A DNA stretch of 64,000 nucleotides from Actinomycetales bacterium (lineage in GTDB: Bacteria; Actinomycetota; Actinomycetes; Actinomycetales; Microbacteriaceae): positions 62,001-126,000 of the forward strand of contig JAATGV010000012.1 in assembly GCA_015654475.1 (NCBI GenBank), in the 5' to 3' direction. Shown here one piece after another: positions 45,901-52,952 of the stretch (positions are counted from its first letter, which is position 1; each line of letters begins with the position of its first letter). Below the pieces are notes generated by a model. The model saw only the letters and a list, made by a program, of their open reading frames with translations. It had not been told where the DNA came from and did not search any database. The translations under genes were made by a program, and so were the position numbers.

Positions 45901-47331
45901 GTAAGCCTTGATCTTCGGCACGGCGATTAGGAACGTGCCGCCGGCGAGCGCAGTCGCCGCGATAAGCGCTGCGGTTGCCGTCACAGAAGTTTGAATAGGG
46001 GCAGGCAAATCACCGACCTCAGAGACAAGGTTTGTTACTGCCTGGACCATGAACCGCAAAACATCGTTGGTGCCGGACCCCGCCTTGATGAAAGTGGTGT
46101 CGAAGGCGGCACCAAGCTTGGTGACATCGCCTTCCAGGGAGTCCATTTTGTTTTTCGCCTGCTCGGCTGCGAAACCACTGTCGTCAACGGCAGCGGTCCA
46201 ATCCGTGATCCCCTGTGCTCCTTCAGAGTAGAGAATCTGCGCTGACTTGAGCCCGTAAGAACCGAATATTTGTGCCATTGCGGCGTCACGCGTGGCCTGG
46301 TCAACGCCTTGGAATGCGGTCTGGAGTTGACCAGCGAGTGCCGACATGCCGACGAAGTTTCCTTGGGCGTCATACAGGCTGATGTTGTACTCGTCCATCA
46401 ACTTTGATGCTTGGCTTGATGGTGCCTGGAGCGCTAAAAGCATCGACTTAAGCTGTGTGCCCGACTCGGCACCGATGGAGCCGTTCTGCGCGAACGCTGC
46501 CAGGGTGCCGATGGTTTCTTCGAGGGAAGCTCCGAGCGTTGAGGCTGTGAGGCCACCATTGCTTAGCGCCTCGCCGAGGTCCCCCACTGACCCCAACGCT
46601 TTGTCCGCACCTGCGGCCATCAAATCCGCGAGGTGCGGAATGTCCTTACCCGAAAGTTTGAACTGGGTCATCGCGATCGTCGCGTACGATGTCGCGTCAC
46701 CGACATCGATCTGACCGGCTGCGGCAAGGTTCAGGGACCCGGCGAGGGCACCGCCGAGCGTGTCCGACACGGAAATACCGGCCTTGGTTAGCTCGATCTC
46801 CGCATCAGCAACATCGTTGGCGGAGAGACCAATATTGGTGCCCATGCTGAGTGCCGCGTCACTCACCTTCGCCATGTCGATGCTTGTTGCCTGCGACAGC
46901 GACTTGTATTGCGCCATCTTTCCGGAGAAGGACGTGTACTTTGCGATTGCAACACCGAGACCGGCGGCGATCGCGGCACCAGTGGCAACCATGGCGGTAC
47001 CAACTTTGGTTTGCGCAGCCTCCAAATCTTTGAGCTCTTCGGCGTGCTTGCGTGCCTGTTGGGCGGCGGTGAGCTGCTTGTTGCCAGCGTCTTGAGTTTT
47101 CGACCCCAGCTCGCTGGTCTTTTTCGACGCCTTGTCAGTCTCACTCGCCAACGTTTTGGTTCCTGCGGCACCCTTAGAAGTACCTGCGTCGATGGCCGCA
47201 CCTGCGGTTTTCCCTGCCGCCCCAGCCTGCTCGAAACTGGCTTTGACTTTACTGATGTCTTGGCCGAGTTCTTTCGCCCCGACGGCTTCAAAAACGGCTC
47301 GGAGACGACCTACTTCAAGAGAGTCAGACAC
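42994..47331 (-). CDS. Tail tape measure protein
   Basis: The 1445-residue protein is long, Ala/Ser/Lys/Asp-rich and helical. It has a conserved tape-measure core at about 120-400 (KYTSFSGKMAQYKSLSQAT, GLSANDVADAEIELTKAGIS), hydrophobic helices around 455-510, and coiled-coil repeats to the end. It sets tail length and may take part in DNA entry. The GTG start overlaps the stop of the frameshifted chaperone by eight bases. Confidence 0.92.
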   Translation of the reverse strand: MSDSLEVGRLRAVFEAVGAKELGQDISKVKASFEQAGAAGKTAGAAIDAGTSKGAAGTKTLASETDKASKKTSELGSKTQDAGNKQLTAAQQARKHAEELKDLEAAQTKVGTAMVATGAAIAAGLGVAIAKYTSFSGKMAQYKSLSQATSIDMAKVSDAALSMGTNIGLSANDVADAEIELTKAGISVSDTLGGALAGSLNLAAAGQIDVGDATSYATIAMTQFKLSGKDIPHLADLMAAGADKALGSVGDLGEALSNGGLTASTLGASLEETIGTLAAFAQNGSIGAESGTQLKSMLLALQAPSSQASKLMDEYNISLYDAQGNFVGMSALAGQLQTAFQGVDQATRDAAMAQIFGSYGLKSAQILYSEGAQGITDWTAAVDDSGFAAEQAKNKMDSLEGDVTKLGAAFDTTFIKAGSGTNDVLRFMVQAVTNLVSEVGDLPAPIQTSVTATAALIAATALAGGTFLIAVPKIKAYRDAITTMSTQSQKAGKVLAVMGKTAGVVAGVALVVGIFDTLVDSMRKTDTELENIATTSTSASVALATIANSHPLQWAVDAETDAAGVRDALDSAKAASEGFLGYLNQSVSQKATLDVLTQYGKGLSSLAATDLPSATKRFKDLTEEYQLSGDEQTALLNQMPEFKEALTQQATEAKLTADDQTLLKIALGEVGAASETAAAGADTATASIADTADSAEDAQQKVDDLKDALDGLGSTFLDERSASREYQTAIDDASAALTKNGKTLDIHTAKGRANQEALDSIADKTGDWAAAQLAAGKGGAAVEKTLTSGRDAFIKAAEAMGVGTDEAAALADKAGLSADSIAYLKQQVAGLKSKNITVTADGVVTATEKVLSLEDSLNRISGKTFGVGVKVSTQSVSKQANGGILGAQYFADGVEEHTAQIAKAGDWRVWAEPETGGEAYIPLAESKRSRSKEILARVAKMFGMDVFAEGGLYKANAAVERASAQLAKAKALPKKTDKQKSRRDDAISDAESALSDAKANRDAIKDDAFTYTRDTKRGEIADDFANGNGMSRVDQVFSMARSGNYDKGTAKNLSKAGTEAEKDLLKWTGKLDKANAAIDKNKTALDKATDAYDSAKDTLTSLQQESASMASSIASSIKGTFDLKSLFGETTTSASWSKGKDGNWSYTPDSTTATTPTKKSILSSLSSKKSQTKKFADLLAKMKKAGFSSELIQMVTDAGIDDGIPLAEEFLKMSATEVTQANTDWTSVSNSATSAGKTVADSAYAAQITAQQNTVAVLKESKDDAEDAYAQAKADAKTAQDKIDNVGDRVVKAISAAVSSSKGKSSKSKSSSKKKSSSSSKGKKAAGGISPGIYPYTPGGIETRTSIFAEKFAEGFVPLDPMYRVEANRVMDDLEVALGRHKPVMAAGGIIGQAKTSTSVPQIILRPVITVRNESADGVTLDERIKTVVEVKLDDEGSLGLVQVR

Positions 47332-48027
47332 GGGTCACCTCGATTCGTAGACGGGATGTGGGGATATCGAAGAGGGCGATAATCAGGTGGTAGATGCGCC
47401 ACCAGGGGCCCGCCTCAATGACAGGGTCAGCAAGGTCGATGCCGAAGTGCTGCAAGAGGTCCGGGTAAACATGCGAGTCCCAGTTCTCGAACGCTGTCTT
47501 GAACACGTGGGGGATGCTGTAACTGGTGTTTGCGTCGGGCTGGGTTACGCCTCGTTGGATTGCGGCTCTGACTTCTGAGGGGATGACGTATCGGGGGTAG
47601 ATTCCGTTTCCATCTGGTTCTCCGACGCCGAATTGCTGTAGATCTGGGATGCGACCTGCTGCAAGTTCACGCCGCCACGCCGGAACAGGAGTTCCACTGC
47701 GGCTTTTGGGTCGTCATCACCCAAATACAGGTCGATGACTCTCCAGCCGCCTCCGTAGGCCTGCCAAAACATGACCACGTTGATGATCTCCGTAAACTCT
47801 TCGGATCGAAGCTGCTCGAGCTGGTCGTAGTGTTCGGTGCCGACGGCGAGACGGAAGGATCCTTCAACGAACTCATCTGGGGCGTACCCGACTGCGATGC
47901 CGGACAGGGCAGTGAGGAGGTCGCGACCGGTTTTCAAGTTCGCTGGAGGGACGGTGATGTCGAGGCCCCCGTCAGGGAGGGTGATGTGAAGATTACGACC
48001 GTCTTGGGTATATGTGGCGAGGGACAT
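47324..48027 (-). CDS. Tail assembly chaperone GT, made by -1 ribosomal frameshift
   Basis: The first 108 codons are those of the short chaperone gene starting at 48027. At codons 107-108 the zero frame reads C CCA AAA, a textbook -1 slippery heptamer. After slipping, the ribosome continues in the -1 frame for 126 codons to the stop at 47324. This extension contains GVGEPDGNGIYPRYVIPSEV and IPHVFKTAFENWDSH, which look like real coding sequence with no usable start of their own near the site. The product is about 234 residues. Such G/GT pairs are conserved in long-tailed phages and help load the tape measure. Confidence 0.85.
47545..48027 (-). CDS. Tail assembly chaperone G (zero-frame product)
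   Basis: The 160-residue protein begins MSLATYTQDGRNLHITLPDG. It includes LTALSGIAVGYAP and EFTEIINVVMFWQAYGGGW, typical of actinophage tail assembly chaperones. The acidic, Ser/Glu-rich C-terminus after residue 140 is likely disordered. It is made when the ribosome does not shift at 47710-47704. It lies between major tail protein and tape measure, the invariant place for this function. Confidence 0.85.
   Translation of the reverse strand: MSLATYTQDGRNLHITLPDGGLDITVPPANLKTGRDLLTALSGIAVGYAPDEFVEGSFRLAVGTEHYDQLEQLRSEEFTEIINVVMFWQAYGGGWRVIDLYLGDDDPKAAVELLFRRGGVNLQQVASQIYSNSASENQMETESTPDTSSPQKSEPQSNEA
47704..47710 (-). promoter_or_regulatory. Slippery heptamer CCCAAAA for -1 frameshift
   Basis: Read on the minus strand, CCCAAAA lies in the required phase (C CCA AAA) at codons 107-108 of the G chaperone. 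Both tRNAs can re-pair after a one-base slip. The -1 frame has a stop a few codons upstream and is open from here to 47324. Confidence 0.85.
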
Positions 48028-48045
48028 TTTTTCTCCGTGAGGTTA

Positions 48046-48083
48046 AGGAAGGGCCCGTCAGCGTGGTGCTGAACGGGCCCTCC
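48046..48083 (-). terminator. Strong hairpin after the major tail protein gene
   Basis: GGGCCCGTCAGC (48051-48062) and GCTGAACGGGCCC (48068-48080) form a long stem with a five-base loop and one bulged base; the minus-strand exit is TTCCTTAA. It probably lowers transcription into the chaperone and tape measure genes. Confidence 0.65.
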
Positions 48084-48103
48084 GGTTGGTGGGTGATGTT
48101 TGG

Positions 48104-48847
48104 TTATGCGCCGCGCGTATAGGCCAGGGCGGTGGAGACACCAGCACTGTTGGTGACGGTGAGCGGGGCAGAACCGGCCGTGCCGGCTGGCATGATCACG
48201 ACAATGTAGTTGTCGTTGACGATGACGTAACTGGTTGCAGCGACGGCACCGAACTTCACTGCCGTGGTGCCGGTGAAACGGGAACCGTAGATTGCGACCT
48301 GTGCACCAACGGCAGCACCCGAGGGTGATGCACCTGACAGCAACGGCACCTGTGCGCCGGCAAGCGGGTTGGTGATGGGTGCTGCGGTGCCGTCACCGGT
48401 GAGAGTGAACTGTGCCACCTCAGTTGTGTTGTCGTCGGTGTTCTGTCGTGACGGGTGCGACACCAAAGCTTTGGCCTGGTAGGCCTCGTCGGCGCCGAGC
48501 CCGTCATAGAACCGAACCCCGATCTTGTTCGCTTCACCCTTCAAATCGGCCTTGTTCTTCAAGGCCATGTACCACGGGTAGAACTGGTTCGTTCCTGGCA
48601 CGCGACGCTTGGTCACGTTGAAGGTGAGGACAAAGGACTCACCAGTTTTGGTTTGACCAGGGTTGCCTTTGTACGAATAGTTTGAAATTTCGCGGAGCAC
48701 GTCAGTGAATGCGGGAGTGAGCCCGGAGACCTCAGGGACGTTCAACCAGACGGGTGCTGCGTCGGTGCCGGTGTTGATGTCGGTGAGGAGCTCATAGGAG
48801 TTCGCAACATCACCGGGCGCCGGCGAAAGCGTGTCAAATGTAGTCAT
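48104..48847 (-). CDS. Major tail protein with C-terminal IPT/TIG domain
   Basis: The 247-residue protein has a tail-tube domain (about 1-150, with RREISNYSYKGN-like and GESFVLTFNVTKRRVPGTNQF segments). A C-terminal immunoglobulin-like domain of the IPT/TIG kind (about 165-245) follows: PLLSGASPSGAAVGAQVAIYG, VKFGAVAAT and APLTVTNSAGVST. Ig-like decorations on tail tubes project outward and may bind surfaces weakly. It is followed by a strong hairpin, as expected for a highly expressed gene. Confidence 0.82.
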   Translation of the reverse strand: MTTFDTLSPAPGDVANSYELLTDINTGTDAAPVWLNVPEVSGLTPAFTDVLREISNYSYKGNPGQTKTGESFVLTFNVTKRRVPGTNQFYPWYMALKNKADLKGEANKIGVRFYDGLGADEAYQAKALVSHPSRQNTDDNTTEVAQFTLTGDGTAAPITNPLAGAQVPLLSGASPSGAAVGAQVAIYGSRFTGTTAVKFGAVAATSYVIVNDNYIVVIMPAGTAGSAPLTVTNSAGVSTALAYTRGA

Positions 48848-48893
48848 GCTTCTTCCTTTGTTTGTTGGCGGAAACCGGTTCTACCGGCAGTGG

Positions 48894-49343
48894 TTACACC
48901 CCGTTGAGGGTGCCGACCGGTTGCATCGGCCTTGACCCGATAAACCGGAAGTTTGAGGAATACTCGTGTAGTCCGTTGGTGTCGACACCCATGTATGCGG
49001 CTGACCGGCGAGCAATGCTCGACACCCGTGCCGTGCCGAGAGTGACCGGCGGATGCCTGTGGAGGAGATCACGGATCTGTTCGGTCAGATTGACGACGTC
49101 GGTGAACGTTTTCGCACGCACACGAATCTGAATCATTTGGGTGACGACGGTGATGGTGGTGTCATCGGTGGGCCCGTACGGGGTGAGACAAATGATCTGG
49201 TTTGGTGTGGACGGCAATTTGCCGAACACGATCGCAGTCTCCGCGGCCGTGTACGCGCCCGTTTCCCGATAGGTGCCGAGACCAGTGTCGTTGAGGAGGG
49301 TGGCGAGGCCTTTCGTGAGTTGCATTACCCAGGAGTCGGTCAT
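48894..49343 (-). CDS. Tail terminator/minor tail completion-type protein
   Basis: The 149-residue protein lies between the head-tail joining gene and the major tail gene. It contains VVTQMIQIRVRAKTFTDVVNLTEQIRDLL, common in phage tail terminator proteins that cap the tail tube. The start overlaps the preceding gene's stop by four bases. The call rests mainly on position. Confidence 0.65.
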   Translation of the reverse strand: MTDSWVMQLTKGLATLLNDTGLGTYRETGAYTAAETAIVFGKLPSTPNQIICLTPYGPTDDTTITVVTQMIQIRVRAKTFTDVVNLTEQIRDLLHRHPPVTLGTARVSSIARRSAAYMGVDTNGLHEYSSNFRFIGSRPMQPVGTLNGV

Positions 49344-49696
49344 TCCAGCCCCTCCCGTGCTCTCGCCTTAATCAGATCAACGGAGTCTTTGAGGTCTTCG
49401 TCGAAGGGTTGTTCCAAGAATTTTGCTTGGGCTGCAGGGTTGGGGTCGGTGGTGAAGTTCACGTCTGCTTCTTCGTGTCGGCGTATCGCATAGTCGGTGT
49501 CGTAGGACACCGCTGACAGAAGATCCGTGGCGGTCGCCTCATGCACTGTTTGGGAGCGTTCCAAATCGCCCTCGAGGTGGGGGGTGAGCGGTTTTGCGTC
49601 ACCGGCGACTTTGATTGCGGCTTGGTTCAGGCCGCGTGCAACACCGTTGAGGAACTTACTGGGGTCGAAGTCTTTGGTTTCATAGGTGACTTCCAC
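49340..49696 (-). CDS. HK97 gp10-like head-tail joining protein
   Basis: The 118-residue protein contains VAGDAKPLTPHLEGDLERS and YDTDYAIRRHEE, a pattern seen in HK97 gp10-type proteins (a helix, a TPxxxGxLxxS motif, then a Y(A)xxxHE motif). These proteins join head and tail. It is in a run of short connectors between major capsid and major tail genes. Confidence 0.75.
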   Translation of the reverse strand: MEVTYETKDFDPSKFLNGVARGLNQAAIKVAGDAKPLTPHLEGDLERSQTVHEATATDLLSAVSYDTDYAIRRHEEADVNFTTDPNPAAQAKFLEQPFDEDLKDSVDLIKARAREGLE

Positions 49697-49709
49697 GACA
49701 ACCCCCTCC

Positions 49710-50042
49710 TTATTCGAGTGATAGCGCCGCGTGGTTTGGTGTTGCCCCGTTGAACGTGTTACGGGCGGCGACGATCAGGATGGTGGTGCGTGCTTGGGGG
49801 GTGTTGGCCCAGATGGTGACTCGTGAACTTGGCGCCGCCCAATACTCGAGCGGCAGGATCACTGTTGCCGACGAGACGACCTGGTCCCCGGTGGAGTTGC
49901 GCACCAAACGGTTCTTTTCTTCGATGAAAGAGGCCGGGACGAGGATGGGGGCTGTGTAGATGTCGCCGTCGGCGCCGGAACCTTCGAACCCTTCGATGAC
50001 GACCGCATTCTTATGGGGAAGAAGCCGGTTGGGGATGCGCAT
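49710..50042 (-). CDS. Head-tail connector-type protein
   Basis: The 110-residue, beta-rich protein (VIEGFEGSGADGDIYTAPILVPASFIEEKNRLVRN and AAPSSRVTIWANTP in shorter parts) sits second in the connector run, where stoppers are usually encoded. Its start shares one base with the preceding stop region. No exact family is assigned. Confidence 0.6.
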   Translation of the reverse strand: MRIPNRLLPHKNAVVIEGFEGSGADGDIYTAPILVPASFIEEKNRLVRNSTGDQVVSSATVILPLEYWAAPSSRVTIWANTPQARTTILIVAARNTFNGATPNHAALSLE

Positions 50043-50440
50043 CAGAGTGCCGCCCGTAAGAGCCCGGCGTTGGTGAGGATCTGGATTGCTTCGGGTGAGT
50101 CCCGTGATGTGGCAGGCGACGCGGTTGTGTCGTCACCGGAGCGTTTGGACATGGATACGGAGCCGATACCGACGGAGTCATATTGGCCGGCAGCGCCTGT
50201 GGGGTCGCCGTCGGCGGTTTCGAGATACCAGGCTGCTTGCGCACAGGTGGCGTCTTTGAATGCTTCAATGACGTATGGTTCGGTTGGCATTCCGGTCGCG
50301 TCACACGCGTATCGGGAGGTGAGCGTGTACCGGTCGATGTCGGCTGAACAGCGGCGGAGCAGGACACTAATGTTGGTGCCCGGGTCTACGTCGCCTATGA
50401 AATCGGTGAAGTCTTCTAGTGTGGCGTAAACCCGGGCCAT
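50042..50440 (-). CDS. gp6-type head-tail adaptor protein
   Basis: The 132-residue protein begins MARVYATLEDFTDFIG and continues with a helical bundle (LLRRCSADIDRYTLTSRY, CAQAAWYLETADG), typical of gp6-like adaptors that bind the portal. It is the first connector after the SAP/HeH-like gene. Confidence 0.72.
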   Translation of the reverse strand: MARVYATLEDFTDFIGDVDPGTNISVLLRRCSADIDRYTLTSRYACDATGMPTEPYVIEAFKDATCAQAAWYLETADGDPTGAAGQYDSVGIGSVSMSKRSGDDTTASPATSRDSPEAIQILTNAGLLRAAL

Positions 50441-50445
50441 GACGG

Positions 50446-50790
50446 TTATTCCTGACCTGCTGTGGTTGCTGGGGCAGTAGGGCCTGACGGGTCACTGGGC
50501 TTACTCGGCTCAACGTTAACGCCAAGTGCAGCAAGAATCGCGGGTTTCCCCTTGACCCCATCCAGGCTGATGTCCTTGGTGTCGGCATATGCGGTGAGTT
50601 GGGCGATAGTCCACTTATCGGTAGGTTCGCCCTCAGGGACGGTCGGGGTATCGGCTTCGACGGTGTATCCGTGTCGTGTGAAATAGTTGATGGCGTTTTG
50701 GTCATCGGTTTCGCCGACCCCGTCGGAGAAGGTGACGCCTGCGACTTTCCCGGTGTAGCCCTTGACGGGGCTGGTGATTTGTACGGTCAT
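50446..50790 (-). CDS. Small virion-region protein with SAP/HeH-like motif
   Basis: The 114-residue protein has a beta-rich N-terminus (VKGYTGKVAGVTFSDG) and a helix-extended-helix segment (KWTIAQLTAYADTKDI, GKPAILAALG) like that in SAP or Rho N-terminal domains. It ends in a Ser/Pro/Ala-rich tail. Such proteins are common after the major capsid gene in actinophages; the role may be DNA or capsid contact, but is not established. Confidence 0.6.
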   Translation of the reverse strand: MTVQITSPVKGYTGKVAGVTFSDGVGETDDQNAINYFTRHGYTVEADTPTVPEGEPTDKWTIAQLTAYADTKDISLDGVKGKPAILAALGVNVEPSKPSDPSGPTAPATTAGQE

Positions 50791-50818
50791 GATGTGTTTC
50801 CTCCGTAAAGCTGTGGGT

Positions 50819-50847
50819 GGGGAGGGGCACGCGGGGTACCCCTCCCC
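50819..50847 (-). terminator. Hairpin after the major capsid gene
   Basis: GGGGAGGGG (50819-50827) and CCCCTCCCC (50839-50847) form a perfect nine-base stem with an 11-base loop directly after the major capsid stop at 50860. No T-run follows, so partial termination or mRNA stabilisation is possible. Confidence 0.6.
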
Positions 50848-50859
50848 GGGGGGGTGGTC

Positions 50860-51864
50860 CTACTGGACTTTGATGTTGCGGAAGACTGCCGCAGCTTTGG
50901 TTGCTTTGAGAGCGACCGCGACAGGCCCCATTTCGACCTCACCGGTCTTCACAGCCCCAGAGGTGGTGAAGTCGGGCAGCCATGTCTGTACCAGCTGCCC
51001 ACCGGCGGTGGAGACGCCGTGGAAGCCATCGAGGCCGACACGGTAGGCGTACAGGTCGCTGAGGCCTGGCGTCGACACGGTAGCGACGGTGCGTGTCTCG
51101 ATCGGGATGATCGGGGTCGCACTGCCTGCCTTATCGCCGGCGTCAGCGAAGTAGATGCTGCCGTAGGATTCGCGGACGATCGGTCGGCCGTTGGCGCCAA
51201 CAAGGTCCTCGAATGGGTCACGAACGTACTGGCCGCTGCGACGTGCGATCGCGCGGACGCGGGCGAGCAGTTTCTTGTTGCCGACGAGTACGGTCGGGGT
51301 ACCATCGAGCAGAGCAAGGAACTCGTCAAGCGCGTCGAGCGCCTTGAAAGGTGCCCTTTCGTCGGTGTCGAGATCGGTCCAATCAGTCACTGAGGTGGCC
51401 CGGAACTCGGTTGAGGATCCGGTGAGGGCCTTGTCGAGGCCGTCGAAACCGTTGGCGTCGACGGCGGTGTCACCGTTGATGACTTCGTCTTGGAACTTGG
51501 TGCGGGTCGACTTGATGACCTGGCCGAGGTTGAGCGTGATTGCTGCGGATGCGGCGGGGCCGATCTTGGCGATCACACGGTCGACCTGGAACGAGCCTCC
51601 GAGCGGGGCCAGAGTGACACTGAACTTCCCGGTCGTGACATTGCCAGCCACGTATTCGCTGTTGAGGGCACGGAATGCAGCACCACGTTCGGTGATGAGT
51701 CGCCGGTATCCGTAGTCGAGGGTGGCGCCGCCACCAGATGGGTTGACCGCGTCGTCGAACGTCAGGGTGTCGAGGATGACGGATTCCTTGCGGAACTCGT
51801 CAATCACCGAGACGTCGAGATCGGTCTGTGCATTGTTCTTCGCTTCTGCGAGGGAAACAGGCAT
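50860..51864 (-). CDS. Major capsid protein
   Basis: The 334-residue protein follows the scaffold gene and looks like an HK97-fold capsid protein. It has an N-terminal helix (SLAEAKNNAQTDLDVSVIDEFRK), a long loop region, and a C-terminal part with LLDGTPTVLVGNKKLLARVRAIARRSG and FADAGDKAG. It forms the icosahedral shell. Start ATG at 51864 follows a good GGAGACTC site. A strong hairpin after the gene fits high expression. Confidence 0.85.
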   Translation of the reverse strand: MPVSLAEAKNNAQTDLDVSVIDEFRKESVILDTLTFDDAVNPSGGGATLDYGYRRLITERGAAFRALNSEYVAGNVTTGKFSVTLAPLGGSFQVDRVIAKIGPAASAAITLNLGQVIKSTRTKFQDEVINGDTAVDANGFDGLDKALTGSSTEFRATSVTDWTDLDTDERAPFKALDALDEFLALLDGTPTVLVGNKKLLARVRAIARRSGQYVRDPFEDLVGANGRPIVRESYGSIYFADAGDKAGSATPIIPIETRTVATVSTPGLSDLYAYRVGLDGFHGVSTAGGQLVQTWLPDFTTSGAVKTGEVEMGPVAVALKATKAAAVFRNIKVQ

Positions 51865-51882
51865 GATGAGTCTCCTTGTCTG

Positions 51883-52506
51883 CTATTTGCCTTTGGCGAG
51901 TGCCGCTGTGACGGCGTCGCTGAGGGTCTTGGATGGGTTTGGTGATTGGCCGCCACGGTGTTCGGTGTTTCCTGAACTTCCGGGAACTGTGGGGGCTGTT
52001 TTGAGTGCAGGATTCGCGTCAAGCTCTTCCTTGATCGCCGCCTTGATGGCGTCGACGTTCGACACGTCAAGCGTCGAAAGTTTGGTGGTGAAACTGTTCA
52101 GGTTCAGCAACAGTTTTGTGTCGGCCGCGAGGTCACCGGTGGCGAGCTCACGAACCTTGTCGGTGCGCGCCCGCTCAGTCTCTTTCGCCTCGAACGCGGC
52201 GAGCTTCGCGTTGGCTGCGGAGAGTGCGTCCTTAGCTTCCTTTTCGGCGACCCGGCGTGCTGCGTTCTCGTCACGGAGCTCACGAATGTACGGGTCGGCG
52301 GCGAGTTCAGACTTGGCAGGCTCTGTGGGTGTTGGTGCCGGCGGTGGCAGGACCGGGGCTTTGGGTGCGGCAGGTGGCGTCGGCACGGGTGCAGCGGGGG
52401 CTGCGGGTGGTGTCGGGTCGCCGCCCGCGGGGGCACAGTCAACAAAGCGCAACAGTGGACGTCGAGGGTTAACGATGGCCGGCCATGGGTGAACGCTTTT
52501 GGGCAT
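51883..52506 (-). CDS. Capsid scaffold protein
   Basis: The 207-residue protein has a Pro/Ala-rich N-terminal third (residues 25-65) and a long charged coiled coil (about 70-115). A helical C-terminal region follows, ending SDAVTAALAKGK, the typical end of phage scaffolds that bind capsid protein. It lies directly upstream of the major capsid gene in transcription. The N-terminus as given may be a few residues too long. Confidence 0.8.
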   Translation of the reverse strand: MPKSVHPWPAIVNPRRPLLRFVDCAPAGGDPTPPAAPAAPVPTPPAAPKAPVLPPPAPTPTEPAKSELAADPYIRELRDENAARRVAEKEAKDALSAANAKLAAFEAKETERARTDKVRELATGDLAADTKLLLNLNSFTTKLSTLDVSNVDAIKAAIKEELDANPALKTAPTVPGSSGNTEHRGGQSPNPSKTLSDAVTAALAKGK

Positions 52507-52610
52507 GGTTGAGACTCCTTCTCAATCTGGTTTTCTCCGTGTGTAACCTCCCCGCCCGCCACGGAGAAGCGGACAAGGAGGGTCATAGGTGGCCCAAGAT
52601 TTGGGCATAG

Positions 52611-52643
52611 AAAAACCCCCTTGCTCAACGAGCAGAGGGGGTT
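52611..52643 (-). terminator. Rho-independent terminator after the putative immunity gene
   Basis: On the minus strand AACCCCC (52643-52637) pairs with GGGGGTT (52620-52614), with an inner GCTC/GAGC stem, then a run of T. It separates the packaging/portal/MuF unit from the scaffold-capsid unit. The remaining sequence between 52507 and 52664 shows no gene; a promoter for the scaffold gene may be there. Confidence 0.85.
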
Positions 52644-52664
52644 GAGGCGAAACTAGTTCAGGAG

Positions 52665-52952
52665 CTAAGCGAGTTCGGCGTTCCAACCGAACTTGGTGTT
52701 GAGAGTGTCAACCAACCGCTGTGCGGCTTTCTCAAGACCGGGCTTTCCATCGCGCGGAGGAGCAACGTCGAACATTATCGTGCCGTCAATGTCGGACGCT
52801 TCAACATCCGCCCAATAACCGTCGCCAAGGTCTACGACGGGGAACCCATCGGAGGAGACCTTATGCGAAACAGTGGTTCCGTAGGCGCGCGCAACCGACT
52901 CCACTGCCTCCAGTGGGGTCCCGGTGAAACTGGTTAGCACAAGCTCGGTCAT
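52665..52952 (-). CDS. Putative immunity protein for the MuF-linked toxin domain
   Basis: The 95-residue acidic protein (15 Asp/Glu against 7 Lys/Arg) begins MTELVLTSFTGTPLEAVESVARAYG and has no membrane segment. Its ATG shares one base with the stop of the MuF-toxin gene (TGATG), and a terminator follows it. A small acidic gene directly after a polymorphic toxin domain is the standard place for the immunity protein. I recognise no named immunity family, so the function is inferred from context. A start at 52961 is possible but less likely. Confidence 0.6.
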   Translation of the reverse strand: MTELVLTSFTGTPLEAVESVARAYGTTVSHKVSSDGFPVVDLGDGYWADVEASDIDGTIMFDVAPPRDGKPGLEKAAQRLVDTLNTKFGWNAELA

